A stretch of 55,300 nucleotides of DNA from NCBI RefSeq assembly GCF_004137685.1, contig NZ_QYBB01000030.1, forward strand, positions 1-55,300. The letters run 5' to 3'. Made by a program: the position numbers and the translations under genes. Below are positions 42,091 through 50,963 of this stretch, piece after piece. Each line of letters begins with the position of its first letter. Position 1 is the stretch's first letter. The stretch comes from Lichenibacterium minor (GTDB taxonomy: Bacteria; Pseudomonadota; Alphaproteobacteria; Rhizobiales; Beijerinckiaceae). The notes beneath the pieces were generated by a model, which saw only the letters and a program-made list of their open reading frames with translations, had not been told where the DNA came from and did not search any database.

Positions 42091-43326
42091 TCACCCCCCC
42101 TTCCACTGCAGGATGTAGAGACCAGCATTATAGTCCGTGATGTACATGAGTCCATCCGGCTGGACATTGACGTCGCAGGTGTGGATGACACGGTGGCGAT
42201 CAGGTCGTGTATCGAGCCACTGCTCGGGCTCGCTTGGGACAAAGAAGCCGATTTCCTTCGGCTGGAATTGGTTACGGATGTCGAACACGCGAACACCGGC
42301 ATTCTGGTAGGTCGCGAACACAATGTCGGAGCTCTGAAACGTCCCCGGCCGGTTCTCGTGCAGGTTGTGTGGGCCGAAGTGACCACCCTTGGCCACGTAG
42401 TCCTGGTCGGACGGGGTTGGGAAGGTCGCGATTGTCACTGGGTTCTGCGGCGCCCGGATATCCACCACCCACGTGTACTTCAACGGTTCCTGATCGATAT
42501 CGAGGACGGCTTCGTCGGCCACGATGCAGAGGCCACGGTCGATGAGCGGCAGGGCGCTGTGGGTGCCTCCCGCGAAGGGCGGCGACCAGTTTGTGTGGGA
42601 AATCAGTTTCGGCGCGGTCTTGTCCGATATGTCGAGAAGGGTCAGGCCGCCGTCTCGCCAGGACGCATAGGCCGTGTCGCCCGCGATCACGGCGTGGTGG
42701 AGCGCCACGCGTCCCGGCATGGCCAGGGTCTCGCCGCCGGCCGCCCACATGCCCGGCAGCGCCCAACGGCCGACCTCGCGCGGATGCGACGGATCCTGCA
42801 TGTCGATGACGATAAACACGTGGTCGGTGTAGCCGTCGAGCAGAGCGGACGCGTAGGCGTAGCGGTCTCCCACCCACCAGATGCGATGCAGCCCGAGGCC
42901 TTCCACTTCCATGAAGCCGATCGGGCGCGGATGGGCGGGGTTGGAGATGTCGTAGACCCGCATTCCGGCTGTGTAATCCTCGCCGCGGGTGCCAAACTTG
43001 CTCGAATGCACGCCTTCGATCGAGTGGCCGTAATACTCCGTCTCCTTCACGTAGACCGAGTAGAAGTTGAACTCCTCCACGACTAGCAGAATGTCGTTGG
43101 CGGTCTGAATGTGGACAGACCACGAGCGCTGGTGGGTCGGCAGGAAGTTGACAGGCAGGGGATTGCGTGGGTCCCGCACGTCGATGACGCTGACGCCGCC
43201 GCTGAAGACGTGGCTCACGAAGGCATGACCCTTGTGGATCATGCACTGGATACCGTCGGCACGGCCAGCTTGGTTAGTGCGTCCCACGAATTCGATGTTC
43301 CGGGCCGCGTCGAAGAGCTTAGTCAT
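42091..43326 (-). CDS. LVIVD-repeat beta-propeller protein
   Basis: A 411-aa protein with repeated LVIVD-type blades: V-S-V-I-D-V-R-D-P-R-N-P, M-R-V-Y-D-I-S-N-P-A-H-P, V-F-I-V-I-D-M-Q-D-P-S-H-P, L-T-L-L-D-I-S-D and V-R-V-F-D-I-R-N. No signal peptide is seen, so it is probably cytoplasmic, unlike many LVIVD proteins. GGGAGGA precedes the ATG. It is third in the aldolase-GntR-LVIVD operon. Function is unknown; it could be a lactonase-like enzyme or a scaffold for the pathway (inference). Confidence 0.8.
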   Translation of the reverse strand: MTKLFDAARNIEFVGRTNQAGRADGIQCMIHKGHAFVSHVFSGGVSVIDVRDPRNPLPVNFLPTHQRSWSVHIQTANDILLVVEEFNFYSVYVKETEYYGHSIEGVHSSKFGTRGEDYTAGMRVYDISNPAHPRPIGFMEVEGLGLHRIWWVGDRYAYASALLDGYTDHVFIVIDMQDPSHPREVGRWALPGMWAAGGETLAMPGRVALHHAVIAGDTAYASWRDGGLTLLDISDKTAPKLISHTNWSPPFAGGTHSALPLIDRGLCIVADEAVLDIDQEPLKYTWVVDIRAPQNPVTIATFPTPSDQDYVAKGGHFGPHNLHENRPGTFQSSDIVFATYQNAGVRVFDIRNQFQPKEIGFFVPSEPEQWLDTRPDRHRVIHTCDVNVQPDGLMYITDYNAGLYILQWKGG

Positions 43327-43374
43327 TTATCCTCCCGCTCATGAGTGGGTGTTGTTCGGGGCGTGACGGCGGCC

Positions 43375-44070
43375 TCACGCCTGCGGGGCGAAGACACCGC
43401 CCTGCACCAGAAGCTCGTCGTAGGTGTCGAGATAACGGTTTTTGGCCAGGGGCAGATGGTCCCGTACCAAGGCGATCAGCCGGGCGCGGTCGCAAAGGCG
43501 GCAGGCGTCGATCATCGCCCAGTGGTCGGCGCAGACCCGTTCCAGAAAGGATCGGTCCATGTAAGGGTGGAAGCGCACCGTCAGGGCGCGCGTGGCGCAT
43601 TGCTCGATGAGCTCGACGAGGACGGGATTGCCGGACTGTGTGTAGAGGGTCCGATGGAACCGGTTGTTGTGGTCGAAGATGCGTCTCAGGTCATTGTCGG
43701 CCACCGCCTGCTGGTGATCCTGCTGGATCGAGACAAGCGTCTCCAGCGCGACCGGGTCAAGGGGGAGCGGCATGGTCCCGGCCGCGGTCGTCTCCAGCAG
43801 CATGCGCACCGCGTAGAGCTGCTCGACGCGCTCGGGCTTGAGGTCGAGCACCGCAGCGCCCTTGTTGCGCTGCCGGTCCACCAGGCCGGCCTGCTCCAAC
43901 GCCGCGAGCGCTTCGCGGACCGCGGCCCGGTGGGAGTCGAACCGCTGTACGAGATCGGCTTCGACCAACCGCTCGCGCGGGTTCAGTCGTCCGAACACAA
44001 TATCATCGCGCAGAGCGTCGAAAATCTCCTGGCCGGAGTTCGAGAGAGAGGAACCCGGCCCCGGCTTCAC
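43375..44070 (-). CDS. GntR-family regulator, FadR/FCD subfamily
   Basis: A 231-aa regulator. The winged helix is at about 10-75 (F-D-A-L-R-D-D-I-V-F-G-R-L-N-P, then H-R-A-A-V-R-E-A-L-A-A-L). An all-helical FCD effector domain follows, with D-x3-H...H metal-type residues (H-N-N-R-F-H-R-T-L). The GTG start overlaps the aldolase stop by 3 nt, so regulator and aldolase are translationally coupled. It most likely binds the palindrome at 44872-44893 and controls its own operon and the divergent ABC importer. Confidence 0.9.
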   Translation of the reverse strand: MKPGPGSSLSNSGQEIFDALRDDIVFGRLNPRERLVEADLVQRFDSHRAAVREALAALEQAGLVDRQRNKGAAVLDLKPERVEQLYAVRMLLETTAAGTMPLPLDPVALETLVSIQQDHQQAVADNDLRRIFDHNNRFHRTLYTQSGNPVLVELIEQCATRALTVRFHPYMDRSFLERVCADHWAMIDACRLCDRARLIALVRDHLPLAKNRYLDTYDELLVQGGVFAPQA

Positions 44071-44828
44071 GGGCCGAACTCGGCGAGCAAGCTCTTAGAG
44101 GCGGCTGTCATAATGCGCAGGTCCGAGCCCGTCACGAACAGGCGGTATCCCACCGCATGCATGCGCTTGGCATAGGCCGAGGTCTCGCAGGCGAGTCCCG
44201 CCATGATGCCCGCCGACACGGCGCTCCCGGCGATCCGCCCGAGGGCTTCGACCACGACTGCGTCGTCGGTGTCCATGCGTGGCGACCGGCCGAGGCTCGA
44301 GGCGATATCGCTTGGCCCTGCGAACAGGCCGTCGAGCCCCGGCACTTGCGCGATGGCGTCGAGCTGTTCGAGGCCGCCGGGGGTCTCAATCATAGCGATG
44401 GCCAGCACGCCGTCATTGGCCTTGGCCACATAATCGTCACCGAACAGAAGCCGCGCCCGGATCGGCCCGATGCTGCGGTTACCGACTGGCGGGTAGCGGC
44501 AAGCCGTGACCAACAGCTGGGCTTCCTCCACCGAACTCACCATCGGGCAGATGATGCCGCTGGCGCCTGCATCGAGCAGACGGCCGATCAGCGCGGGATC
44601 GAGAGCGGGCGGACGCACCAGAACGGTCGCCCCGAGATTGGTCGTAACCTGCAGTAGTCGGACCATCTCGTCGAAGCCCGTCATGCTGTGCTGCATGTCG
44701 GCCACGAGGCAATCCCAGCCGACCCGAGCGATCATCTCGCCGGACAGGGTCGAGGCGCTGTGCAGCCACGTTGTTCGAATGCCACGGTCGTGCGGACCAC
44801 TCAGCGCTTTCAGCGTTTTGGTGTGCAT
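44067..44828 (-). CDS. HpcH/HpaI family class II aldolase
   Basis: A 253-aa metal-dependent aldolase. It has D-C-L-V-A-D-M-Q-H-S, the Arg in V-L-V-R-P-P, G-A-S-G-I-I-C-P-M-V, the metal ligand Glu in I-E-T-P-G-G and the Asp in G-P-S-D-I-A. Relatives cleave 2-keto-3-deoxy sugar acids or 4-hydroxy-2-oxo acids to pyruvate and an aldehyde. It is the first gene of its operon, facing the sugar ABC importer genes, so its substrate is probably made from the imported compound by the dehydrogenases at 51863-54960 (inference). GGGGGAG precedes the ATG. Confidence 0.9.
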   Translation of the reverse strand: MHTKTLKALSGPHDRGIRTTWLHSASTLSGEMIARVGWDCLVADMQHSMTGFDEMVRLLQVTTNLGATVLVRPPALDPALIGRLLDAGASGIICPMVSSVEEAQLLVTACRYPPVGNRSIGPIRARLLFGDDYVAKANDGVLAIAMIETPGGLEQLDAIAQVPGLDGLFAGPSDIASSLGRSPRMDTDDAVVVEALGRIAGSAVSAGIMAGLACETSAYAKRMHAVGYRLFVTGSDLRIMTAASKSLLAEFGP

Positions 44829-44964
44829 CGGCTTCTCCCCCTTTGGACTCGATAAAGTCGGAGCCGAAAAATGTCAAATAAGATTGTTTGACAATCCCGT
44901 GCGGCTTGCATCTATTGGTCTGCAACGGCCCGCGTTAGACGGGCAGTCGCGCCAGGGAGACACG
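44829..44964. promoter_or_regulatory. divergent promoters with shared GntR-type operator
   Basis: TGTCAAA (44872-44878), 8 nt, TTTGACA (44887-44893) is a perfect inverted repeat. Each arm contains the -35 box TTGACA of a divergent promoter. On the plus strand TTGACA (44888-44893) is followed after 17 nt by TCTATT toward the ABC genes. On the minus strand TTGACA (44877-44872) is followed after 17 nt by TATCGA toward the aldolase gene. A dimeric GntR/FCD repressor bound here would block both promoters at once. Confidence 0.7.
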
Positions 44965-46554
44965 ATGACGCCGACCGTCGATCAGGATCGCACTGTCACG
45001 TACCCACCGGAGACAGCCGTCACGGTCGCCTGCAGGCTTGTGGGTGCGGGCAAGCGTTTCGGCGGCATCTGGGCGTGCCGAAACGTCGATTTGGAGATCC
45101 GAGCCGGCGAGGTCCACGCGGTCATGGGCGAGAACGGGGCCGGCAAGAGCACACTGATGAAGATGCTGCACGGCATCCACCTGCCCGATGAAGGTCACGT
45201 GGAACTCGCGGGGCGCATCGTCTCTCTGACGTCGCCTCGGGTTGCCGAAGCCGAGGGCATCGCCATGGTTCCGCAGGAACTCGATCTCTTTCCCGACCTG
45301 TCGGTCGTCGAAAATCTCTTCGTGGGGCGGGTTCGACCGCGCACGCGCTTCGGCACCTTCGACTGGGCCACGATGCGTCGGCAGGCGGCGACTGCCTTCG
45401 GTCGGCTCAACGCGACCTTCGACATCGATGCGCCCGTGCGCTCGCTGTCGGGCGCCAATGCCCAAATGGTGGAGATCGCGCGCGCCTTGATGCACGACGC
45501 CAAGGTCGTGATCCTGGACGAGCCCACGGCCGCCCTCACCGAACGTGAAGCTCAGCGGCTGTTCGGAATCATAGGCGAACTGACCCGGCGTGGGGTCGCC
45601 ATCGTTTACATCTCGCACCGATTGGACGAGGTGTTCCAGATCGCCGAGCGGATCACCGTGCTGCGGGACGGCGAGCGGATCCACACCGGCCGCACCCGCG
45701 ATCTCGATATGCCGCGACTGATCCAGATGATGGTCGGCCGCCCCCTCAGCAAACTGTTCCACCGCACGCCCCATACGCCCGGCGAGGCGCTGCTCGAGGT
45801 GCAGGGCCTGGGACGCACCGGCACGTTCGAGGACATCTCCTTCACGCTGCGGCGGGGCGAGATTGTCGGCCTCTCGGGACTGATCGGCGCGGGCCGATCG
45901 GAGGTAGCGCAGGCCATCTTTGGCATCGCACCCGCCACCCACGGCAGCATCCTCATCGCCGGACGTCCGACCCTAATCCCTAACTCGAGCTCAGCCATTG
46001 CGCGCGGCATCATCTATGTGCCCGAGGAGCGGCGCTCGCAGGGCCTCGTTCTCGACTACCCGATCGATTGGAACATTTCCTTCAGCGGTCTCAACCGCAT
46101 CTCGCGGTTCGGCTTCGTGTCGCGCCGCAGGGAGCGAGAGATTGCCGAGCGGTTCCGAGCGCTTTTTGCCATCCGGAGCAGCAGTCTGAAAGCTCCTGTG
46201 CTGTCCCTGTCCGGCGGAAACCAGCAGAAGGTGCTGCTCGCCAAGGCCCTGGTGGTGGAGCCCGAGATCATCCTGCTGGACGAACCGACGCGCGGAGTCG
46301 ACGTTGGGGCCAAGGCCGAGATCTACCGCATCATCGATGACCTCGCGGCGGCCGGCAAAGCCGTGCTGGTTGTTTCGTCGGAGATGAACGAGCTGCTGTC
46401 GATGTCGGATCGCATTCTGGTCATGCACCAGGGTCGCCTGACGGGGACCTTCACGGGCCCCGATTTCTCGCCCGATGCAATCGGCGCGGCCGCGGCGGGG
46501 GTGCTGGCGGAGCAGGCCGAGGATTCCGCCCTCCATCCGGGATCGGTGCATTGA
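44965..46554 (+). CDS. sugar ABC transporter ATP-binding protein (RbsA/LsrA/RhaT type)
   Basis: A 529-aa tandem ATPase. The first half has Walker A G-E-N-G-A-G-K-S-T (55-63), Walker B V-I-L-D-E-P-T-A-A-L and a degenerate signature L-S-G-A-N. The second half has the usual degenerate Walker A G-L-I-G-A-G-R-S-E, an intact signature L-S-G-G-N-Q-Q-K and I-I-L-L-D-E-P-T-R-G-V-D. AGGGAGA upstream supports the ATG at 44965; the longer frame upstream overlaps the aldolase gene. It powers import with the two permeases that follow by 4-nt overlaps. Confidence 0.93.
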   Translation: MTPTVDQDRTVTYPPETAVTVACRLVGAGKRFGGIWACRNVDLEIRAGEVHAVMGENGAGKSTLMKMLHGIHLPDEGHVELAGRIVSLTSPRVAEAEGIAMVPQELDLFPDLSVVENLFVGRVRPRTRFGTFDWATMRRQAATAFGRLNATFDIDAPVRSLSGANAQMVEIARALMHDAKVVILDEPTAALTEREAQRLFGIIGELTRRGVAIVYISHRLDEVFQIAERITVLRDGERIHTGRTRDLDMPRLIQMMVGRPLSKLFHRTPHTPGEALLEVQGLGRTGTFEDISFTLRRGEIVGLSGLIGAGRSEVAQAIFGIAPATHGSILIAGRPTLIPNSSSAIARGIIYVPEERRSQGLVLDYPIDWNISFSGLNRISRFGFVSRRREREIAERFRALFAIRSSSLKAPVLSLSGGNQQKVLLAKALVVEPEIILLDEPTRGVDVGAKAEIYRIIDDLAAAGKAVLVVSSEMNELLSMSDRILVMHQGRLTGTFTGPDFSPDAIGAAAAGVLAEQAEDSALHPGSVH

Positions 46555-47507
46555 ACGCGCCCTGGATCGATCGCGCCCTCAAGCGGCCCGAGGCCGCTCC
46601 GATCGCCTTCCTCGTGGTGATCTCGCTCCTGCTGGCGCTGACGACCCCGGGCTTCTGGTCGAGCGCCAACCTGCTCAACATCATCAGCCAAGTCGCGGTC
46701 GTGGGTATCGTCTCGCTCGCGCTCAATCAGGTGATCTTGTCCGGCGAGATCGACGTGTCGATCGGATCGCTATTGGCGGCCTGCGCCTTCACCTACGCAA
46801 GCGTCGGCCACCTCACCATCCACCCCCTCCTGCCGTTGCTCGCCGCGCTCGGGGTGGGTCTTGGGGTCGGGGCGCTCAACGGGGTCATCGTCACAGTGGG
46901 CCGCGTTCCCTCGATCATCGCCACCCTTGGTATGCTGCTCGGCCTGCGCGGCGTGGTCCTGCTGATCGGGGCCAACGGCGTGCTGCTGGTGCCCGACGGG
47001 GCGCGGGCGTTCGGGCTCGGCAGCATCGCCGGCCTGCGCGCGCCGATCGTGGGTCTGGTCGTGGTCTTCGCCATCTTCGACCTCATCAACCGCAACACTG
47101 AATGGGGCCGCGACATCCTAGCGGTTGGCAGCAATCGTCGGGCCGCCGACGCGGTCGGGCTGCGGGCAAGCTTTGTGAAGTTCCGCTGTTTCCTTGCCAC
47201 GGGCCTGGGGTGCGGCCTCGCCAGCGCAATCTTCGCGGGCCAGATTGGCGAGATCCAGGCCACCGCCGCGACCGGCTTTGAACTTCAATGCATCGCCGCC
47301 GTCGTATTGGGCGGCACCAGCATCACGGGCGGGCGCGGCTCCACGCTGGCACCGGTAATCGGGGCCGTGCTGGTCGGCGTAATCCTGAACGCGCTCACGC
47401 TCAACAGCGTCCCTGGCACGTTCGAGCAGCTGGTCCTCGGCCTGCTGATCCTGCTCGCGATCTCGGTCGACGCTGTGCGGTTCCGTGCCTCGAGGAGACT
47501 TTCGTGA
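46551..47507 (+). CDS. sugar ABC transporter permease 1 (RbsC/LsrC family)
   Basis: A 318-aa membrane protein with about 8-10 helices. It has the family markers L-S-G-E-I-D-V-S-I-G-S and V-L-G-G-T-S-I-T-G-G-R-G-S. The start appears to be TTG at 46551, overlapping the TGA of the ATPase gene. The permeases form a heterodimer with the next gene product. Confidence 0.9.
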   Translation: MNAPWIDRALKRPEAAPIAFLVVISLLLALTTPGFWSSANLLNIISQVAVVGIVSLALNQVILSGEIDVSIGSLLAACAFTYASVGHLTIHPLLPLLAALGVGLGVGALNGVIVTVGRVPSIIATLGMLLGLRGVVLLIGANGVLLVPDGARAFGLGSIAGLRAPIVGLVVVFAIFDLINRNTEWGRDILAVGSNRRAADAVGLRASFVKFRCFLATGLGCGLASAIFAGQIGEIQATAATGFELQCIAAVVLGGTSITGGRGSTLAPVIGAVLVGVILNALTLNSVPGTFEQLVLGLLILLAISVDAVRFRASRRLS

Positions 47508-48493
47508 GCCAGCCAACGACGCGCTCCACGGCACCGGCCGAGGCGTCGCCACGCCCGCGCTTCGCCTTCACGCGAACGCACGGGCTAGCCCTCCTGCTCG
47601 TCATCGAACTCGCCGGCCTTGGCGTGCTCGTCCCCGGCTACCTCGAACCCGGCAGCCTGCTCGACACCTCGCGCACTTTTATCGAGACCGGCATCCTGGC
47701 GCTCGGCATGACTTTCGTGATCGTGTCGGGGGGCATCGACCTGTCCGTCGCTTCCCTGCTGGCCCTCGTTTCGGTCGTGATGGGCCTCTCCTACCAAGCC
47801 GGATTGCCGCTGCCGGCCGCCATGTTTCTCGGGATCATGACGGGGATCGCGGGCGGCCTCGTCAACGGGGCGGCCGTGGCCTATCTCGGGTTGCACCCCT
47901 TTGTCGTGACGCTCGCCACCATGGCAATCTACCGCGGCGCGGCCTACGCTATTTCAAATGCGGCGGCCGTGTCGGATTTCCCGCCCTGGTTCACCAGCAT
48001 CGGCCAGTCCTACTTCGCGGGCGGCCTGGTGCCGGCGCAGTTACCTGTCCTCGTGGTCGCAGCCCTAGCGTGCTGGCTGCTGCTTGATCGCACGACTTTT
48101 GGGCGCCGGGTGTACGGCATTGGAGCGAACGAACTCGCGACCCGTTTCTCCGGCGTCCCGGTCGAACGCGTGAAGCTCGCCATCTACGGCCTGATGGGGT
48201 GCCTCGTCGCGGTCGCGGCCATGATCCAGACCGCCCGGGTCTCGACGGCCCGCGCCAATGCCTCGATCGGGCTCGAGTTGCCGGTCATCGCCATGGTGGT
48301 TCTGGGGGGCACCAAGATTACGGGCGGGGCCGGCACCATTCCGGGAACGGTGTTGGGCGTCCTGGTGCTGGCCTACCTGCAGGACGGGCTGGTCTCGGCG
48401 GGCGTGCGCAACGACTGGGGGCTCGTCATCGTCGGCGCCTTCCTGATCCTCGGCGTGCTGGCCAACGAATTGTTTCGCCGCGCGCCTCGCTGA
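47504..48493 (+). CDS. sugar ABC transporter permease 2 (RbsC/LsrD family)
   Basis: A 329-aa permease with V-S-G-G-I-D-L-S-V-A-S and V-L-G-G-T-K-I-T-G-G-A-G-T. A GTG start overlaps the previous stop (GTGA), with GAGGAG 7 nt upstream. Two different permeases plus one tandem ATPase is the LsrACDB/RhaSTPQ layout rather than the single-permease ribose layout. Confidence 0.9.
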   Translation: MSQPTTRSTAPAEASPRPRFAFTRTHGLALLLVIELAGLGVLVPGYLEPGSLLDTSRTFIETGILALGMTFVIVSGGIDLSVASLLALVSVVMGLSYQAGLPLPAAMFLGIMTGIAGGLVNGAAVAYLGLHPFVVTLATMAIYRGAAYAISNAAAVSDFPPWFTSIGQSYFAGGLVPAQLPVLVVAALACWLLLDRTTFGRRVYGIGANELATRFSGVPVERVKLAIYGLMGCLVAVAAMIQTARVSTARANASIGLELPVIAMVVLGGTKITGGAGTIPGTVLGVLVLAYLQDGLVSAGVRNDWGLVIVGAFLILGVLANELFRRAPR

Positions 48494-48502
48494 GGGTGAC
48501 GC

Positions 48503-48537
48503 ACGGCCCACGAAATCCCGCCCGCGAGGCGGGCCGT
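48503..48537 (+). other. alternative stem-loops between permease and binding-protein genes
   Basis: GCCCGC (48520-48525) and GCGGGC (48529-48534) form a tight hairpin. ACGGCCC (48503-48509) and GGGCCGT (48531-48537) form an alternative 7-bp stem that shares the same 3' arm. Such a structure ahead of a binding-protein gene commonly sets a higher mRNA level for it by processing or partial termination. There is no T-tract. Confidence 0.45.
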
Positions 48538-48585
48538 CAATCCGGCAGTCACGACCGGCCAACAGTATTTTGGGGAGGACATCCA

Positions 48586-49620
48586 GTGTCAAACGACGAA
48601 CGCCGCCCGTCCAGGCTTCTCAACACGACGCGCCGCCAAGCCATGATGGGCCTCGGTGGCGGGCTGCTGGCTGGCGCCTCCGGCCTGTTGGCCAGGCCCG
48701 CCTTTGCGGCTAACCAGACGGTCGCGTTTGTGCCGAAGTTCACGAGCGATCCATATTTCGTTTCGGCGAACCAAGGCGCCCAGGAGGCCGGCAAGGAACT
48801 CGGTCTGACGGTCCAGTATAACGGACCCGTGGATGCGAACGTCGCCGGTCAGGTCGACATCGTCGATCGTCTGGTCCGTAGCCGCGTCGATGCGATCTCG
48901 ATCTGCGCGCTCGACCCGACCGCGCTCGCACCGTCGCTGATGCGCGCGCAGCAGAAGGGCATCAAGGTGAACACCTGGGATGCGGACGTCAAAAGCGACG
49001 CTCGCCAAGTGTTCCTCAATCAGGCGTCCTATGACGCCATCGGAGAGACCATCGCCGACATCATGGCCAAGGGTGCCGGGACCTCGGGCGACTTCCTGAT
49101 GGTGACGGGGTCGCTGACGGCCTCGAACATGCTGGCGTGGATGAAGGCCATCCAAGAGACCGTGGCCAAGAAATACCCCGACATGCACATCAAGACGACA
49201 CTGCTCGGCGAGCAGGACATCGAGAAGGGCAAGAACGTCACCCTCAACTACCTGCGCGCCAACCCCGACACGAAGGGCGTGTTTACGGTAGACGGCATTG
49301 CCGAGATCAGCGTGGCCGAAGCGGTCAAGCAGCTCGGGATGTCCGGCAAGATCACCATCGCGGGGATCGGCGTGCCGAACGCAATCCGCCCCTACATCAA
49401 AGACGGTATCATCAAAGACGCGGTGCTGTGGAGCCCGGTCGATATCGGCTACGCGGCCCTCTACATCAGCAAGGCGCAACTAGACGGCACGTTCGATCCG
49501 GCCAAGGGGGTTGTGAAGGCCGGGCGCCTCGGCGACCTGAAGTTCACGGCCAAGGACGAGGTCCTGCTCGGGCCGCCGCTGGTGTTCAACAAGGACAATA
49601 TCGATAAGTACAATTTCTGA
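48586..49620 (+). CDS. sugar ABC transporter substrate-binding protein (RhaS/LsrB-like)
   Basis: A 344-aa type I periplasmic binding protein. T-T-R-R-Q-A-M-M-G-L-G-G-G and a hydrophobic run ending A-F-A-A form a Tat signal. The mature part starts V-A-F-V-P-K-F-T-S-D-P-Y-F and has I-C-A-L-D-P-T-A-L and N-T-W-D-A-D, wording shared with LsrB/RhaS. The GTG at 48586 has GGGGAGGA at good spacing. The ligand is unknown; the downstream dehydrogenases suggest a polyol, deoxy-sugar or sulfonated polyol. Confidence 0.92.
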   Translation: MSNDERRPSRLLNTTRRQAMMGLGGGLLAGASGLLARPAFAANQTVAFVPKFTSDPYFVSANQGAQEAGKELGLTVQYNGPVDANVAGQVDIVDRLVRSRVDAISICALDPTALAPSLMRAQQKGIKVNTWDADVKSDARQVFLNQASYDAIGETIADIMAKGAGTSGDFLMVTGSLTASNMLAWMKAIQETVAKKYPDMHIKTTLLGEQDIEKGKNVTLNYLRANPDTKGVFTVDGIAEISVAEAVKQLGMSGKITIAGIGVPNAIRPYIKDGIIKDAVLWSPVDIGYAALYISKAQLDGTFDPAKGVVKAGRLGDLKFTAKDEVLLGPPLVFNKDNIDKYNF

Positions 49621-49652
49621 GCGCAAAACCGGGCCAACGGCCGGTTTCGCTC
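49619..49652. terminator. strong bidirectional terminator hairpin
   Basis: GAGCG (49619-49623) pairs with CGCTC (49648-49652). Inside this, AAACCGG (49626-49632) pairs with CCGGTTT (49641-49647) and a CC/GG extension closes an AAC loop. It begins at the stop of the binding-protein gene and serves the convergent gap to the M24 gene. Confidence 0.7.
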
Positions 49653-49711
49653 TCCTCGCACGGGCCGGCCTCCCGGGGCCGCCCGTGCTGTGTTTAAGCT
49701 TTCGTGATGGA

Positions 49712-50917
49712 TCAGCCGCCCGCCTGATTCCAGCCCCGGCCGGCATCGCCGAAAGCCGTCCAGCCGGTCTCTGTCACTGCCACCGTATCCTCGAGCTTGA
49801 TAAAGCCACGGCGGGGGTGCAGCAGTGTGGTCTCGATCGAGAGGACCATTCCGGCCTCGAGCGGCAAGTCGGCATGATACGGTTCGTAAGGCACGGCAGA
49901 CCGTCCGGTCAGCCACGGGGCCTCGTGGCTAATGATGCCCATCCCGTGTGCCACGAAATCAAGTCGCTCGCGCTGGGGTGAGCGCCCCAGAAGCGCCTCG
50001 GGTCCAGCGAACACGTCGCCGCCCCGTGCCCCGGCGCGCACGGGTTCGCGCGCCGCCATCTGTATGGCATCAATTTCAGCTAGCAAATCCTCGAGTTCCG
50101 CGTCGGGCTCTCCCAGGATCGCCATGCGGCAGAGATCGCCGATGTAGCCGCCGATGTTGCCCCCGGAATCGAGTGACAGCACCTCCCCGTCCTGCCACGT
50201 CTGGCGAGACGGAGCGCGGTTGAATGACTGCCCCATGGTGATCAGGCAGTAATCGAAGGTGACGCCTCGTGTGATCTCCTCCAGACGCAGTGCGTCCGCA
50301 ATGTCCGCCTTGGTGGCGCCCGCCCCATGCCGTCCGATCGCGGCCAGCATGGCGTCGACGACCTTGGTCGAGGCGTCCTCGAGCAGTGCGAGCTCGGCTT
50401 GTGTCTTGACGGCCCGAAGCAGTTCCAACGGCAACGTGGCCGACCCAAAGGTCGCGCCCGGCAGCCCGTCGCGCAACACCTCGTAGGCATCCACCGGCAG
50501 GAAGCTCGTCTCGATGCCGATGTGCCGCGCGTGCGGAGCGACGCGCTGCAATGTCGCCACCACGGTCGCGGCCGTCTGACGCGACGTCATGTTGCCGAAA
50601 TGGGTGCTGTCCATCCAGAACTTGCCGAGCTCGCGCTCGTAGTCCTCCATGGGGCTCGCGACATAGGTTGCATCTTGCGGACGTCCCTTGACGTAAACGA
50701 GGCACGGCAGGTAGCGGCTCAGGCCGTGCGCGTCCATGTTGGCATAGAAGAAATAGCGGTAGCCGCCGAGCATGTACTGAATGTTGTGCTTGGAGGTCAC
50801 CAGCACGGCGTCGAGCCCCGCCTCTTCCAGCAACCGGTCGAGCCGGGCGGCATCGAACGGCGTGTCCGGAAGCCGCGCAGCGACGTTCAGCTGCTCCTCG
50901 AGCACTCTCCTCGTCAT
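49712..50917 (-). CDS. M24-family metallopeptidase-fold protein (Xaa-Pro dipeptidase/creatinase type)
   Basis: A 401-aa protein with a creatinase-type N-domain (about 20-165) and a pita-bread C-domain. All five metal ligands are present: D250, D261, H324, E362 and E376. It could be a true Xaa-Pro peptidase, but M24 relatives also include creatinase and the DMSP lyase DddP. In a catabolic island a non-peptide substrate is therefore possible (inference). GGAGGAAC 8 nt upstream supports the ATG. It is 46 nt downstream of the IclR gene on the same strand and probably co-transcribed with it. Confidence 0.85.
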   Translation of the reverse strand: MTRRVLEEQLNVAARLPDTPFDAARLDRLLEEAGLDAVLVTSKHNIQYMLGGYRYFFYANMDAHGLSRYLPCLVYVKGRPQDATYVASPMEDYERELGKFWMDSTHFGNMTSRQTAATVVATLQRVAPHARHIGIETSFLPVDAYEVLRDGLPGATFGSATLPLELLRAVKTQAELALLEDASTKVVDAMLAAIGRHGAGATKADIADALRLEEITRGVTFDYCLITMGQSFNRAPSRQTWQDGEVLSLDSGGNIGGYIGDLCRMAILGEPDAELEDLLAEIDAIQMAAREPVRAGARGGDVFAGPEALLGRSPQRERLDFVAHGMGIISHEAPWLTGRSAVPYEPYHADLPLEAGMVLSIETTLLHPRRGFIKLEDTVAVTETGWTAFGDAGRGWNQAGG

Positions 50918-50963
50918 GTGTCCGTTCCTCCAGCTACGTGCCGACCCGTCCTAGCCAGCATGA

